Position numbers and translations under genes: made by a program. Positions 55,871-64,000 of a stretch of 64,000 bases of DNA are shown here, piece after piece. The notes below the pieces were generated by a model, which saw only the letters and a list, made by a program, of their open reading frames with translations, did not search any database and was not told where the DNA came from. The DNA comes from Akkermansiaceae bacterium UBA5689. GTDB taxonomy: Bacteria > Verrucomicrobiota > Verrucomicrobiia > Verrucomicrobiales > Akkermansiaceae. Location: assembly GCA_002420305.1 (NCBI GenBank), contig DIHT01000148.1, forward strand, positions 5,000-68,999. The letters are read 5' to 3'. How positions within the stretch are numbered: position 1 is the first letter of the stretch; each line of letters begins with the position of its first letter.

Positions 55871-56841
55871 AGGAGGCCTCGGAAGTGAAATCGATCATTC
55901 TTGGCACACGGGGTAGCGCCCTTGCGCTGGCTCAGGTAGAGATGGCAGAGAGTGCCCTGCGGGCTGTGTTTCCGGATCTCGATATAGAGAGGAGGGTCAT
56001 CAAGACGACCGGAGACCGTCGCACCGATATCCCCCTTAGTGAAGTTGCTCGAGCTGCCGATATGGACAAGGGTGTGTTCACCAAGGAGTTGGAAGTGTCC
56101 TTACAGAATGGCGAGATTGATATTGCAGTGCACAGCTTGAAGGATATGCCGAGCCTGCTGGATGAGGAGTTTTCAATTGCGGCGGTTCTCCCCCGCGCTT
56201 CCCGGAAGGATGTTCTTATTGGAAAAGAATCTGGAGGCTTGGAGGGCTTGCGGCGCGGGGCGAAGGTGGCAACTAGTTCGGTCCGGCGTCGACGACTACT
56301 GGAATCAATGAGGCCAGATCTCGAGGTCGTTGACATTCGGGGAAACGTGCCAACAAGGATTCGTAAGTTGCGCGAATCAGAAGAACTTGAGGGGCTCCTT
56401 CTGGCCAAGGCTGGATTGTGCAGGCTTGAGCTTCTGCACGATGGAGTGGTGGAGAGTGGAGGTGAGGTTCTTTATGTTGAGGAGCTCGACGAGACAGTAT
56501 TTGTGCCGGCAGCGGGTCAAGGCGCGGTGGGACTGGAAATTCGCTCTGGGGACATGAATGCCCTCAATGCGTGCAAGGAGGTCAATGATGGCGATACGAT
56601 GTGCGTCGTTGCTGCAGAGCGCCGTTTTCTCGCTCTTTTGGGTGCGGGATGCGAAACCCCTGTTGGTGTCGCTGCAGAGATCGAGGAGGACGGAGAACTC
56701 GGAGAGATTCGGCTCAGGGCAGTCGTATTTGAGGATGGAGAGAATGTTCCTCTTCGCGGAGAGGTTTTGGGGGCAGGAGACGACCCGGAGGGTCTGGCAG
56801 TCAAATTGCTGGCCGCCATGAAGGATTCAAAAGCATCATAA
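55867..56841 (+). CDS. hemC: Porphobilinogen deaminase (hydroxymethylbilane synthase)
   Basis: Joins four porphobilinogens into hydroxymethylbilane using a dipyrromethane cofactor. The N-terminus ILGTRGSALALAQ, HSLKDMP, TSSVRRRR and the cofactor cysteine in LGAGCETPVGV are all present. Being 324 aa, its length is normal. The start is GTG 55867, inside the hemA stop region (4-bp overlap). Confidence 0.95.
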   Translation: MKEASEVKSIILGTRGSALALAQVEMAESALRAVFPDLDIERRVIKTTGDRRTDIPLSEVARAADMDKGVFTKELEVSLQNGEIDIAVHSLKDMPSLLDEEFSIAAVLPRASRKDVLIGKESGGLEGLRRGAKVATSSVRRRRLLESMRPDLEVVDIRGNVPTRIRKLRESEELEGLLLAKAGLCRLELLHDGVVESGGEVLYVEELDETVFVPAAGQGAVGLEIRSGDMNALNACKEVNDGDTMCVVAAERRFLALLGAGCETPVGVAAEIEEDGELGEIRLRAVVFEDGENVPLRGEVLGAGDDPEGLAVKLLAAMKDSKAS

Positions 56842-56843
56842 TC

Positions 56844-58355
56844 ATGGAGAGAGTGAACGGAAAATGCTATCTTGTCGGGGCGGGTCCAGGAGATCCCGGT
56901 CTGCTCACGGTCAAGGGAAAGGAATGCCTCTCAGTGGCTGATGTGCTCGTCTATGACGCGTTGAGTAGTCCTGAGTTTCTTCGTATGGTGCCCAAAGACT
57001 GCGAGAAGATCTTTGCGGGCAAACGAGCCTCCGATCATGCCATTCCACAGGGGGGTATCAACGACCTGATCGTTGAGAAAGCAAGGGAGGGCAAGACCGT
57101 GGTCAGGTTAAAAGGAGGTGACCCTATGATCTTCGGACGCGGGGGAGAGGAAGCGGCAGAACTGGCAGAGGCAGAGGTGCCATTCGAGATCGTGCCCGGG
57201 ATCTCCTCCGCTATTGGAGGAGCTGCCTACGCCGGTATTCCTGTGACTCACCGCGATCACTGTTCTCAACTGACTTTATTTACTGGTCATGAAGACCCCT
57301 CCAAGGAGCAGACCAGCCTTGATTATGCAAAGCTGGCTGAGGCTGACGGCACGAGAGTATTCCTTATGGGGGTTTCGCGTCTCCGGGAGATTACCTCGGC
57401 CCTTATCGAGCATGGTGCTGACCCTGAAATTCCCATGGCTTTAACCCGCTGGGCTACCACGGGGCGTCAGCGCACAATCGAAGGAACGCTGGGAAGTATG
57501 GCGGATATTGCGGAGAAGGAGCACTTCAAGTCTCCGGCAGTGGCAGTTCTTGGAGATGTGGTCAGGGAGCGATCGAAGATCAACTGGTTTGAAGCCCGAC
57601 CCCTTTTCGGGCAGCGTGTTGTGGTAACCCGTACTAGAGAGCAGGCAGGAGAGTTGAGCTCCAAGCTTTTCGAGGTCGGCGCGGATGTCATCGAATTGCC
57701 GACGATACGTATCGAAGCTCCATTAGAGCGTGAGGAGTTCTCTCGGCTGGTGACGGACGTCCACACGTATGACTGGGTTGTTTTCACAAGCCCCAATGGG
57801 GTGGAGCGTTTCTTTGATGCATTCTTCGCAGCGTATGAGGATGCGCGGAGTTTCGGAAAGCCGAAGATTGCGGCCATCGGACCAGCGACAGCGAGAAAGA
57901 TTGCGGAATATCGCTTCGCAACGGATCTGCTCCCCGAAACTTTCGTAGCCGAGGGTTTGGTAGAAGCGTTCAAGAACCAGCATGTCGAGAGTCAGACGGT
58001 TCTCTGGGTCAAGGCAGAGGATACCCGTGAAATCATCTACGATAAACTGATGGAGCAGGGAGCGATTGTGGATCGATGTATTGCCTACCGGAATGTTCCT
58101 GAGACCGGGGATCCTACCGGAGCTCTTGAAAGCCTTACAAAAGATGGTGCTGATGTGATTACGTTTACGAGTGGTTCTACCGTTGAGAGCTTTTTCGCGC
58201 TGGGAGTGCCCTGGCCGGAGGGGTGTAAGGCCGCCAGTATTGGACCGGTCACCAGTGGCAAACTTCGTGAACACGGCATCGAGCCCGAGATTGAGGCGGC
58301 GCAAAGTAATATTCAGGGGCTGTTGAATGCCATTTTGGAGCATTATCAATCCTGA
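56844..58355 (+). CDS. cobA-hemD: Fused uroporphyrinogen-III C-methyltransferase/uroporphyrinogen-III synthase
   Basis: A 503-aa two-domain protein. Residues 1 to about 245 are the SUMT/CobA methyltransferase (YLVGAGPGDPGLLTVKG, RLKGGDPMIFGRGGEEA, PGISSAIGGAAYAGIPVTHR) that leads to sirohaem or B12. Residues about 250-500 are HemD, which closes and isomerises hydroxymethylbilane (VVVTRTREQAGELSSKL, DWVVFTSPNGVERFF, TFTSGSTVESF). It follows hemC by 2 bp. Such fusions are known in clostridia and other groups. Confidence 0.93.
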   Translation: MERVNGKCYLVGAGPGDPGLLTVKGKECLSVADVLVYDALSSPEFLRMVPKDCEKIFAGKRASDHAIPQGGINDLIVEKAREGKTVVRLKGGDPMIFGRGGEEAAELAEAEVPFEIVPGISSAIGGAAYAGIPVTHRDHCSQLTLFTGHEDPSKEQTSLDYAKLAEADGTRVFLMGVSRLREITSALIEHGADPEIPMALTRWATTGRQRTIEGTLGSMADIAEKEHFKSPAVAVLGDVVRERSKINWFEARPLFGQRVVVTRTREQAGELSSKLFEVGADVIELPTIRIEAPLEREEFSRLVTDVHTYDWVVFTSPNGVERFFDAFFAAYEDARSFGKPKIAAIGPATARKIAEYRFATDLLPETFVAEGLVEAFKNQHVESQTVLWVKAEDTREIIYDKLMEQGAIVDRCIAYRNVPETGDPTGALESLTKDGADVITFTSGSTVESFFALGVPWPEGCKAASIGPVTSGKLREHGIEPEIEAAQSNIQGLLNAILEHYQS

Positions 58356-58457
58356 AGAAGGGAAGGAAACAGGTGTTCTTCTCGCAGGTTTTGGTGGGGG
58401 GCGGGGGCGAATCGGGTGCGATGAAAGGAGTCACTGCAGCTGAGAGCGTGGAAAGAA

Positions 58458-58492
58458 AAGGCCACCCCGGAATTGATTTCCAGAATGGCCTT
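58458..58492 (-). terminator. Rho-independent terminator after the flotillin gene
   Basis: On the minus strand AAGGCCA ... TGGCCTT pair across an inner GGAA/TTCC stem, followed by TTCTTTCC. It lies 56-90 bp after the flotillin stop. It could also act weakly at the end of the haem operon on the plus strand. Confidence 0.65.
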
Positions 58493-58547
58493 GAGTGTCT
58501 TTAAGTGGGCGGTCGGCAGGTTAGAGACCCCGCGATCCGCTCACCAC

Positions 58548-60080
58548 TTATTGGGAGTCGGTTGGCTCGCTCGCTGGATTCTGCTCGGTGTCGGGTGGAT
58601 CAACGACTGCGACTTCGACGGGGGCGGCAGGGGTAGCCTGCTTGGCCTGCTTCAGTAGTTGAGCGGCTTCCTCAGGATTATCACTGAGTTTGCCGAGAAA
58701 CTCAGGTAATTCGATCCCAACATTTTTGGTGAGTTGATGCAGGGGAGGGAGCGCTCCTACCAGACCGGAGACAAATTCGGCGGTATCATTCTTGCCGCTT
58801 TTGCCCTTGCCTCCCGAGTCCCAGACAGTCACTGAGTCAATCTGGAGGTTGGAGATGGCCTTAACCTGTTCCTCAACAAGAGCTGGCAGTTGCTCGGTTA
58901 TAAGGAGCAGGGTTGCGTCGTCCGCTTCGCCGCCGGAGGCTTGGACAATGTCTCCAAAACCTTGAGCCTTGCTCTGCAGGGTAGCTAGAGTTCCGCGGGC
59001 CTCTGCCTCCATAATCGACTGAATACCATCAGCCTTTCCTTTCTCGATTCGGCGGATTTTTTCCGCGTCCGCTTCAGCGAGAGTCTCAATCTTGGATTTC
59101 TCGATTTCGGCCGGGACCACGACGTTAGCATACTGGGTGGCTTTTTCGCGAGCGGCACGAGCGGCTTCCGCCTTTTGCTCGGAGGCGTAGGCTTCCTCGA
59201 GGGCTTGGGCGCTCTTCACCTTTTCGGCCGCCGTTGCAAGGCGCTCCGCCTCTGCCTCCTGCACCTGGCGGGCTGCATCTGACTGGGCGACTTTGATCTT
59301 GGCCACGTTCTCACCCTCAACGGCAGTGGCCTGCGCGGCTGCCACTTCCACACGCTGGTCTCTCTCGGCGTTGTTCTTTCCGATTTCACCCGCCCGCTCC
59401 TGCTGGGCCACGCTGATCTTAGCCTCATTGATGGCTCGGGCAGCGGCCTCTTTACCGAGAGCTGCGATATAGCCGGATTCGTCGGTGATGTCCTGAATGT
59501 TCACGTTGATCAGGCGCAGCCCGACTTTCGTCAACTCAACCTCGACACCGGCGGTGATCTTCTCGATGAGAAGGTCTCGGTCAGCATTGATGGACTCGAT
59601 GTCCATAGTGGCGATGACTACCCGCATCTGACCAAAGATGATGTCCTGTCCAAGGAGTCGTATCTGGTTGAGATCGAGCCCAAGAAGACGCTCAGCTGCG
59701 TTCTCCATCACGCCGGACTCGGTGGAGATTCCGACCGTAAAGGTCGAGGGGGTATTGACCCGGATGTTCTGCTTCGAGAGCGCTCCCTCGAGTTTAATAT
59801 CGATGGGAATCGGGGTCAGATCGAGGAACTGGAAGTCCTGGAAGATTGGTAGTACGAAGGACGCGCCTCCGTGGATACAACGCGAGGATCCGTCCTTGCC
59901 GGTTTTACCATAGATTACCAGGATACGGTCGGAGGGGCAGCGCTTGAAGCGCGAGAAAAAGAACATGAGCGTTCCCAACCCCACGATGAGCAGGGAGGCG
60001 AGCAGCACCAGACCGTAGCCAGAGCCCCCGTCCCCTCCATCCGTTTGCGCGAGACATATGATGTTTTCGAGTGTATTCAT
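58548..60080 (-). CDS. Flotillin-like SPFH-domain protein
   Basis: A 510-aa protein with an N-terminal membrane segment (about 22-42), an SPFH/band-7 domain (about 45-230) and a long Ala/Glu/Lys-rich coiled coil (about 230-370). This is the flotillin layout (E. coli YqiK, Bacillus FloT), a scaffold of membrane microdomains. The C-terminal tail is rich in Ala, Pro and Glu. It follows the NfeD-like gene on the same strand by 30 bp, a pairing seen across bacteria. Confidence 0.9.
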   Translation of the reverse strand: MNTLENIICLAQTDGGDGGSGYGLVLLASLLIVGLGTLMFFFSRFKRCPSDRILVIYGKTGKDGSSRCIHGGASFVLPIFQDFQFLDLTPIPIDIKLEGALSKQNIRVNTPSTFTVGISTESGVMENAAERLLGLDLNQIRLLGQDIIFGQMRVVIATMDIESINADRDLLIEKITAGVEVELTKVGLRLINVNIQDITDESGYIAALGKEAAARAINEAKISVAQQERAGEIGKNNAERDQRVEVAAAQATAVEGENVAKIKVAQSDAARQVQEAEAERLATAAEKVKSAQALEEAYASEQKAEAARAAREKATQYANVVVPAEIEKSKIETLAEADAEKIRRIEKGKADGIQSIMEAEARGTLATLQSKAQGFGDIVQASGGEADDATLLLITEQLPALVEEQVKAISNLQIDSVTVWDSGGKGKSGKNDTAEFVSGLVGALPPLHQLTKNVGIELPEFLGKLSDNPEEAAQLLKQAKQATPAAPVEVAVVDPPDTEQNPASEPTDSQ

Positions 60081-60110
60081 TGTTATTTGTTACTTGTTGC
60101 TTCTTTGGAA

Positions 60111-60770
60111 TTAAAGGGAATCAGGAGCTGGGGGTGCGTCTACTGATTCGGTTTCAGGTTCTGGAGAGTTGTCTTCTGATCTGTTGCTGTCCCCCGGACT
60201 TAGTCTTTCCACCAGGAGAGTTCGCTCATCGACCAGTTCCACCACCTTCACGGCGGTGAGATTTTCCATACGCTCCTCGGCGTCGCTGAGGGCCTTGACG
60301 GTGGTCATGCGGCCGTGGACGAGGACCTCGATCTGGCCGAGCCCCTCGCGGCGGGGAGGAATGGGCACATAGACACTACCAATCTGGTTCAAGGCTTTTT
60401 TATAATCCATGGTGCCGTCTGCTCGCATGCTGTAGATCCAGCGCATTAGTAGGATAAACACCGTGAGCGTTCCTCCTCCGACAAGGGTGGCCGCAATTAG
60501 GGCGATGGGAAGGCTCTGTCCGCTGTCGAGGACGGTGGCTCCGGTCCAGCCAAACCCTGTAAAGAACGCCCCAATTCCACGAACAGAAAACATGCCGGCG
60601 GCACCGCCAGATCCCACATCTAGGTCAAAGTCGGGAATGTCGAACGCACCACCGAAGAGTAAGACGATCATCTGAACAAACAGGACCCCGCTGGAAACCA
60701 TTCCGATCGTTACGAAGGTCCGCATGCCTTCCGGTTCCAAGTTCTGCCACCATTCAACTATTTGCATCAT
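60111..60770 (-). CDS. NfeD-like/YqiJ-type membrane protein, flotillin partner
   Basis: A 219-aa protein with three hydrophobic segments (about 20-40, 75-95 and 100-130) and a C-terminal OB-like domain (about 150-200) ending in an acidic, Pro-rich tail. It pairs with flotillin as YqiJ/NfeD proteins do. Start codons ATG 60770 or 60767 give a good N-terminus (MMQIVEWWQNL); the frame is open to 60887 but that part has no support. Confidence 0.75.
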   Translation of the reverse strand: MMQIVEWWQNLEPEGMRTFVTIGMVSSGVLFVQMIVLLFGGAFDIPDFDLDVGSGGAAGMFSVRGIGAFFTGFGWTGATVLDSGQSLPIALIAATLVGGGTLTVFILLMRWIYSMRADGTMDYKKALNQIGSVYVPIPPRREGLGQIEVLVHGRMTTVKALSDAEERMENLTAVKVVELVDERTLLVERLSPGDSNRSEDNSPEPETESVDAPPAPDSL

Positions 60771-60880
60771 AATCGTATTGGATCGTATTGGATCTATTCC
60801 AGAAGACAATCCAAGTCGCATCAGGACATATAAATAGGTTTCAGGTGGGAGATCCATTACACACAGAGCGTATTTTTGTA

Positions 60881-61067
60881 ATGGCACAGGCTCCTAGGTT
60901 CTCTCCGGAGCCTCCAGAAGGGCCCTCCGGAAGGGGAGAGTGCTGCTCCTGAGCAGCGTTACAGGCTTGCGGAGAGCTCTGTGCGACGTTACATCGCGGC
61001 GGTCCGAGAGTGTTATCCCCAGAGTGCGGATCACCTAGCCCGGTTCAACTGGGGAAGGAAGAAGTAA
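60881..61067 (+). pseudogene. Possible small gene broken by one extra base
   Basis: From ATG 60881 the frame reads MAQAPRFSPEPPEGPSGRG and stops after 23 codons. The +1 frame continues as a protein-like sequence to TAA 61065-61067: EQRYRLAESSVRRYIAAVRE, then CYPQSADHLARFNWGRKK. It has no ATG, GTG or TTG of its own before an internal GTG. Removing one G from the GGGG run at 60933-60936 would join the two into a 61-aa protein. Either a real frameshift or a sequencing error in the run explains this. I do not recognise the protein. The gene lies just upstream of tRNA-Thr. Confidence 0.4.
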
Positions 61068-61092
61068 AGGGGATTCCTCAGCGCCAGCAAAA

Positions 61093-61167
61093 GCCAATGT
61101 AGCTCAGGGGTAGAGCAGGTCATTCGTAATGATCAGGTCGCCGGTTCAATTCCGGCCATTGGCTCCA
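61093..61167 (+). tRNA. tRNA-Thr (anticodon CGT)
   Basis: Complete cloverleaf: acceptor GCCAATG/CATTGGC, D-arm GCTC-AGGGGTA-GAGC, anticodon stem GGTCA/TGATC with loop TTCGTAA, and T-arm GCCGG-TTCAATT-CCGGC. The discriminator base is T, and CCA is encoded (61165-61167). Anticodon CGT reads ACG threonine codons. Confidence 0.97.
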
Positions 61168-61206
61168 CTGGTGGAGGCGAGTTGCTATGAGGGCGGGGGA
61201 GTCTTA

Positions 61207-62406
61207 CTACGGAACTACCTGAGAGTTGATCACGGACTGACTCAGGTTCCCGTTCACGTCGAAGAGATTGACGATGTAGACCACTGGCTGCCCGGCTACG
61301 AGAGGGCGTGGCGCGGTTACGGTAAGAATCCCAGCCCTCTTCCGGGCACTTTTCAAGGAGAGGTCTCTGACAAGAGCGTCGATTTGTCCGCCGCCTCGCT
61401 GGAGAATGACAAGGGGCCCAAGTCCTTTGTCATCGCTCATTTTGAGGGAGAGTTTCACGGTTTTTTCTCCTGCCTTGGGAGGGCTAGCGATCTTGAATTC
61501 CTCGATAAGGGGTGCCTTGGTATCGCTCCTGTCGAAGGACTCGTTAAAAAAGCGGCTGACGGCGGCCATCCGGGCATGGGCAGGGGAGAAACGAACGGGG
61601 CGCCCGGGAGCGGTTTCATGATCGAACATCTGCCCGAGGTGGTCGTATCCTCGCATCATGATGTTCCGGGGATCCCGAGTGTCATGGAGCATACCAAAGA
61701 TGTGGCCCAGTTCGTGGATGAGGACGCCGTTGCTGGTCTGGGATTCCCTGTTGCGGGGGTGTTCGTCCTCTCCGGCCACCTTGCGCACCGGGGTCTGGTC
61801 CATGAAGTAGCGGATCTGCTCCTCGATGGTGGAAGCGGTGACTTCATCCCGCAAAATATTGCCTGAGACGCAGGCGAGGCCGGAGTAGACATGAGGAAGG
61901 GGACGGGCCTCGGCCACGGCGCCGGCCTCAGAAAAGACGAGAGTTGGCCGGTTGCGGGAGTAGCCGGTCGTTTCCCAGATTTCCTGTTGCTGAGTATTCA
62001 GGAGGCGGTCCACGTCGAAGGGTTCTCCGGTGTAGAAGGTGGATGGGTGCTTGGCCTTGACGAGATGGACCTGGAGCCTGCCATCTTCAGCGAACTCGAA
62101 GTCGAGACCTCTGGTCTGATGTTGGTTGGCCTTCATTTCCCTCTGGTAGACGTCGGCTACCACCCGCATGAGGACCTCGCATTTGTCTCGATAGCCCGGC
62201 TTCACCTCGCGGTCGGTGGGCACGAAGTAGACGAGCCTGACTTTGTAGTCTTTCCCTAGGTCCTCCAGCGGGGGGGGAGTTATGAGGGTTTGAGAATCAT
62301 TAGGATAAGAGCTCTTTTTACGGTCGAGCTGAGCCATGAGGCCAAGGCCAAGAACGAGGGAGAGGACCACGATGGCGGAGAGTAGCGAGCCGGGCAGAAA
62401 CCTCAT
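61207..62406 (-). CDS. Membrane-anchored metzincin-like metalloprotease
   Basis: A 399-aa protein with an N-terminal hydrophobic anchor or signal (about 8-26) and no lipobox. The active site HELGHIFGMLHD has the HExxHxxGxxHD layout of metzincins: H231, E232 and H235, third ligand H241. A Met-turn-like NIMMRG follows at about 248-253. The N-terminal 200 residues and C-terminal 100 residues (Ig-like, ending near VYIVNLFDVNGNLS) are not recognised. It should act at the cell surface or periplasm. Substrate unknown. Confidence 0.75.
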   Translation of the reverse strand: MRFLPGSLLSAIVVLSLVLGLGLMAQLDRKKSSYPNDSQTLITPPPLEDLGKDYKVRLVYFVPTDREVKPGYRDKCEVLMRVVADVYQREMKANQHQTRGLDFEFAEDGRLQVHLVKAKHPSTFYTGEPFDVDRLLNTQQQEIWETTGYSRNRPTLVFSEAGAVAEARPLPHVYSGLACVSGNILRDEVTASTIEEQIRYFMDQTPVRKVAGEDEHPRNRESQTSNGVLIHELGHIFGMLHDTRDPRNIMMRGYDHLGQMFDHETAPGRPVRFSPAHARMAAVSRFFNESFDRSDTKAPLIEEFKIASPPKAGEKTVKLSLKMSDDKGLGPLVILQRGGGQIDALVRDLSLKSARKRAGILTVTAPRPLVAGQPVVYIVNLFDVNGNLSQSVINSQVVP

Positions 62407-62546
62407 GAGCGCAGCAGTTAAACAGCATTTTTCTGGGGTTTACAAGTGCTCGGGTCCGTAGTGGGACTGGGTTGCGGGACAGCGAAGAGAGGTTTCCGGA
62501 GCTAGTTTGATCTTTCGGGCGGTCTTCCGGCAGCTAGATTACAGGT

Positions 62547-63881
62547 ATGACGGAGGAAGGGGCCGCCTCATCGCGACCGGTTACGCTGGGGCCGGCGATC
62601 GCAGTGGTGGTGGGCAACATGGTGGGGACGGGGGTCTTCACGAGTCTGGGCTACCAGCTGGTGGATATTCAATCGGGATTTGTTCTCATGCTTCTCTGGG
62701 GGCTGGGAGGCGGTTGTGCCCTGTGTGGAGCGGTGTGTTACGGGGAGTTGGCTGCGGCCTTTCCTCGTTCCGGAGGTGAGTATCATTTGCTTTCTCAGGT
62801 TTACCATCCCGCGTTGGGCTTCCTCGCCGGTTGGATTTCGGTGACGGTGGGTTTTGCGGCTCCCATTGCGTTGGGCGCGATGGCGTTTGGAACCTATTTT
62901 TCCGGCGCACTATCTTTCGAGGGGGAGGCATGGCCTCTGATCCTATCGGTAGCGGTTGTGCTGGGAGTGGCGGGAATTCATCTGAGGCCGATCGGGCTGG
63001 GATCCCGTTTCCAGAGTATCTTTACCGCCCTCAAGGTGCTTTGCATCGGAGCTCTTATTGTAGCCTGCTTTCTTCTGGGAGGAGGGCAAAAGGTGAGCTT
63101 CCTTCCTCGGGAGGGGGACTTGGCTCTGCTCTTCAGTGCGGAGTTCGCCATTGCGCTGGTATTCGTGATGTATGCCTACACGGGTTGGAATGCGGCCACT
63201 TACATTGTTGATGAGGTGCGGGATCCCGAGAGGACGGTGCCACGTGCGCTTCTGGTTGGAACGGCTCTCGTGACCGTGCTCTACATCGGATTGAATGGAG
63301 GGTTTCTTTACAGTGCGCCAATAGATAGCATGAAGGGGGAAATTGAAGTGGCTAAGGTAGCCGCGGATCATGTTCTTGGGGAGACAGGTGGCCGGGTGAT
63401 GGCGGGTTTGATCAGCTTTGGACTCGTCTCCATGTTGAGTGCCAGTATCTGGGTTGGGCCACGGGTGGCTCAGCGGATGGGAGAGGATTTTCGGGGGCTG
63501 CGGCTGCTGGCCCGGAAGTCGCGTTCGGGAATTCCTGCCAATGCGGTTTTTCTTCAGGCCGGGGTGGCGATTGCGCTGATTCTGACTAGCAGCTTTGAGA
63601 AGGTCCTCGTTTATATAGAACTGCTTCTCGTGCTCTTTGCTCTGGTGACGGTGGCAGGGGTATTCTGGTTGAGGATCCATCATTCCGATCGGGCTCGACC
63701 GGTTAAGGCGTGGGGTTATCCCTTCACTCCAGCGTTCTTTGTGGCGGTCAATATCTGGATGGTTGTTTATATTATTCGAGATAAGCCTGAAGAGACGCTC
63801 TGGGGCCTAGGAACTCTCGCGCTTGGTGGGGGGGTATATTTTCTGGCTCAGCGAGACCGGAACGTTGCTGGCAGGACATAA
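62547..63881 (+). CDS. APC-superfamily amino-acid permease
   Basis: A 444-aa polytopic membrane protein with about 12 hydrophobic segments. GPAIAVVVGNMVGTGVF in the first helix is the helix-break motif of the APC transporters, and YTGWNAATYIVDEVRDPERTVPRAL in the middle is typical of amino-acid permeases or LAT-type exchangers. It imports an amino acid or polyamine; the substrate cannot be read. The start is ATG 62547. Confidence 0.88.
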   Translation: MTEEGAASSRPVTLGPAIAVVVGNMVGTGVFTSLGYQLVDIQSGFVLMLLWGLGGGCALCGAVCYGELAAAFPRSGGEYHLLSQVYHPALGFLAGWISVTVGFAAPIALGAMAFGTYFSGALSFEGEAWPLILSVAVVLGVAGIHLRPIGLGSRFQSIFTALKVLCIGALIVACFLLGGGQKVSFLPREGDLALLFSAEFAIALVFVMYAYTGWNAATYIVDEVRDPERTVPRALLVGTALVTVLYIGLNGGFLYSAPIDSMKGEIEVAKVAADHVLGETGGRVMAGLISFGLVSMLSASIWVGPRVAQRMGEDFRGLRLLARKSRSGIPANAVFLQAGVAIALILTSSFEKVLVYIELLLVLFALVTVAGVFWLRIHHSDRARPVKAWGYPFTPAFFVAVNIWMVVYIIRDKPEETLWGLGTLALGGGVYFLAQRDRNVAGRT

Positions 63882-63932
63882 GGATGAAGTTGGAGGTCGA
63901 GTTCGCTCGCCCGGTGCTTTAGAAGGATGGGG

Positions 63933-64000
63933 ATGCCGGATCTGGAGCTGGAAAGAGAATTGATCGAGCGCGGAAGAGCCCCAGTTGCTGGTATCGACGA
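63933..64000 (+). CDS. rnhB: Ribonuclease HII, N-terminal fragment
   Basis: The last 68 bases encode MPDLELERELIERGRAPVAG followed by ID and the first two bases of the next codon. The stretch RAPVAGID, continuing in the family as DEAGRGPLAG, is the beginning of RNase HII, which removes RNA from DNA:RNA hybrids. AGAAGG at 63921-63926 is six bases before ATG 63933, a good Shine-Dalgarno; an ATG at 63927 is also in frame. The gene runs off the right edge. Confidence 0.7.
   Translation, partial: MPDLELERELIERGRAPVAGID

Noticed and set aside
1..64000. CRISPR arrays, prophage, insertion sequences, integrases and toxin-antitoxin or other defence genes
   Set aside because: I looked for direct repeats with spacers, inverted terminal repeats and recombinase or nuclease motifs and saw none beyond housekeeping genes.

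Overview
The window is a dense stretch of bacterial chromosome made almost entirely of housekeeping genes on both strands. I see no phage, plasmid, transposon, rRNA or CRISPR content. Several features suggest a Gram-negative, outer-membrane bacterium, most plausibly of the Verrucomicrobiota (inference, about 60% sure): two separate ExbB/ExbD proton-channel operons, a fused SecDF, a SecA with a large internal insertion, a carboxy(nor)spermidine polyamine branch, C5-pathway haem genes, and few Shine-Dalgarno sequences. No 16S gene is present to settle this.

Layout. 1-690 (minus): the start of der and pgsA. 767-5069 (plus): an RsmA-NUDIX fusion, a TonB-like protein, ExbB, ExbD and peptide deformylase, tightly coupled. 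5223-13186 (plus): an unrecognised 298-aa protein, a full-length 5-oxoprolinase, a secreted isochorismatase-fold hydrolase and an EF-G2-type elongation factor. 13224-15667 (minus): lipB, ruvC and a DEAD-box helicase. 15791-19336 (plus): a second ExbB/ExbD operon with two unrecognised small membrane proteins, then fabF. 19397-24044 (minus): rpsU, secA and an SDR oxidoreductase. 24312-28166 (plus): smc. 28206-36156 (minus): ffh, a polysaccharide deacetylase, and the tgt-yajC-(SecD-like lipoprotein)-secDF group.

36295-40042 (plus): a methyltransferase, purH, pdxJ and acpS. 40078-43349 (minus): speB, nspC and carboxynorspermidine synthase. 43552-46524: a YlbF-family protein (plus), then nagB, miaA and an RRM protein (minus). 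46989-47963 (plus): a D,D-carboxypeptidase. 48028-53831 (minus): glnD, a three-domain protease/SirB1 protein and apt. 54091-58355 (plus): hemX-like, hemA, hemC and cobA-hemD. 58548-60770 (minus): flotillin and its NfeD-like partner. 60881-63881: a possibly frameshifted small gene, tRNA-Thr(CGT), a membrane-anchored metzincin-type protease and an APC permease. The window ends in the first codons of rnhB.

No single novel system such as a defence island stands out. The most interesting items are unusual versions of known parts: a lipoprotein that looks like the SecD periplasmic domain alone, inserted in the sec operon; a secreted HtrA-like/DUF1080-like/SirB1 three-domain protein; the RsmA-NUDIX fusion; a miaA whose only sensible start is CTG; a Tgt with remodelled zinc ligands; a glutamyl-tRNA reductase without its dimerisation domain; and a second ExbBD operon with an unrecognised partner and a zinc-ribbon protein.
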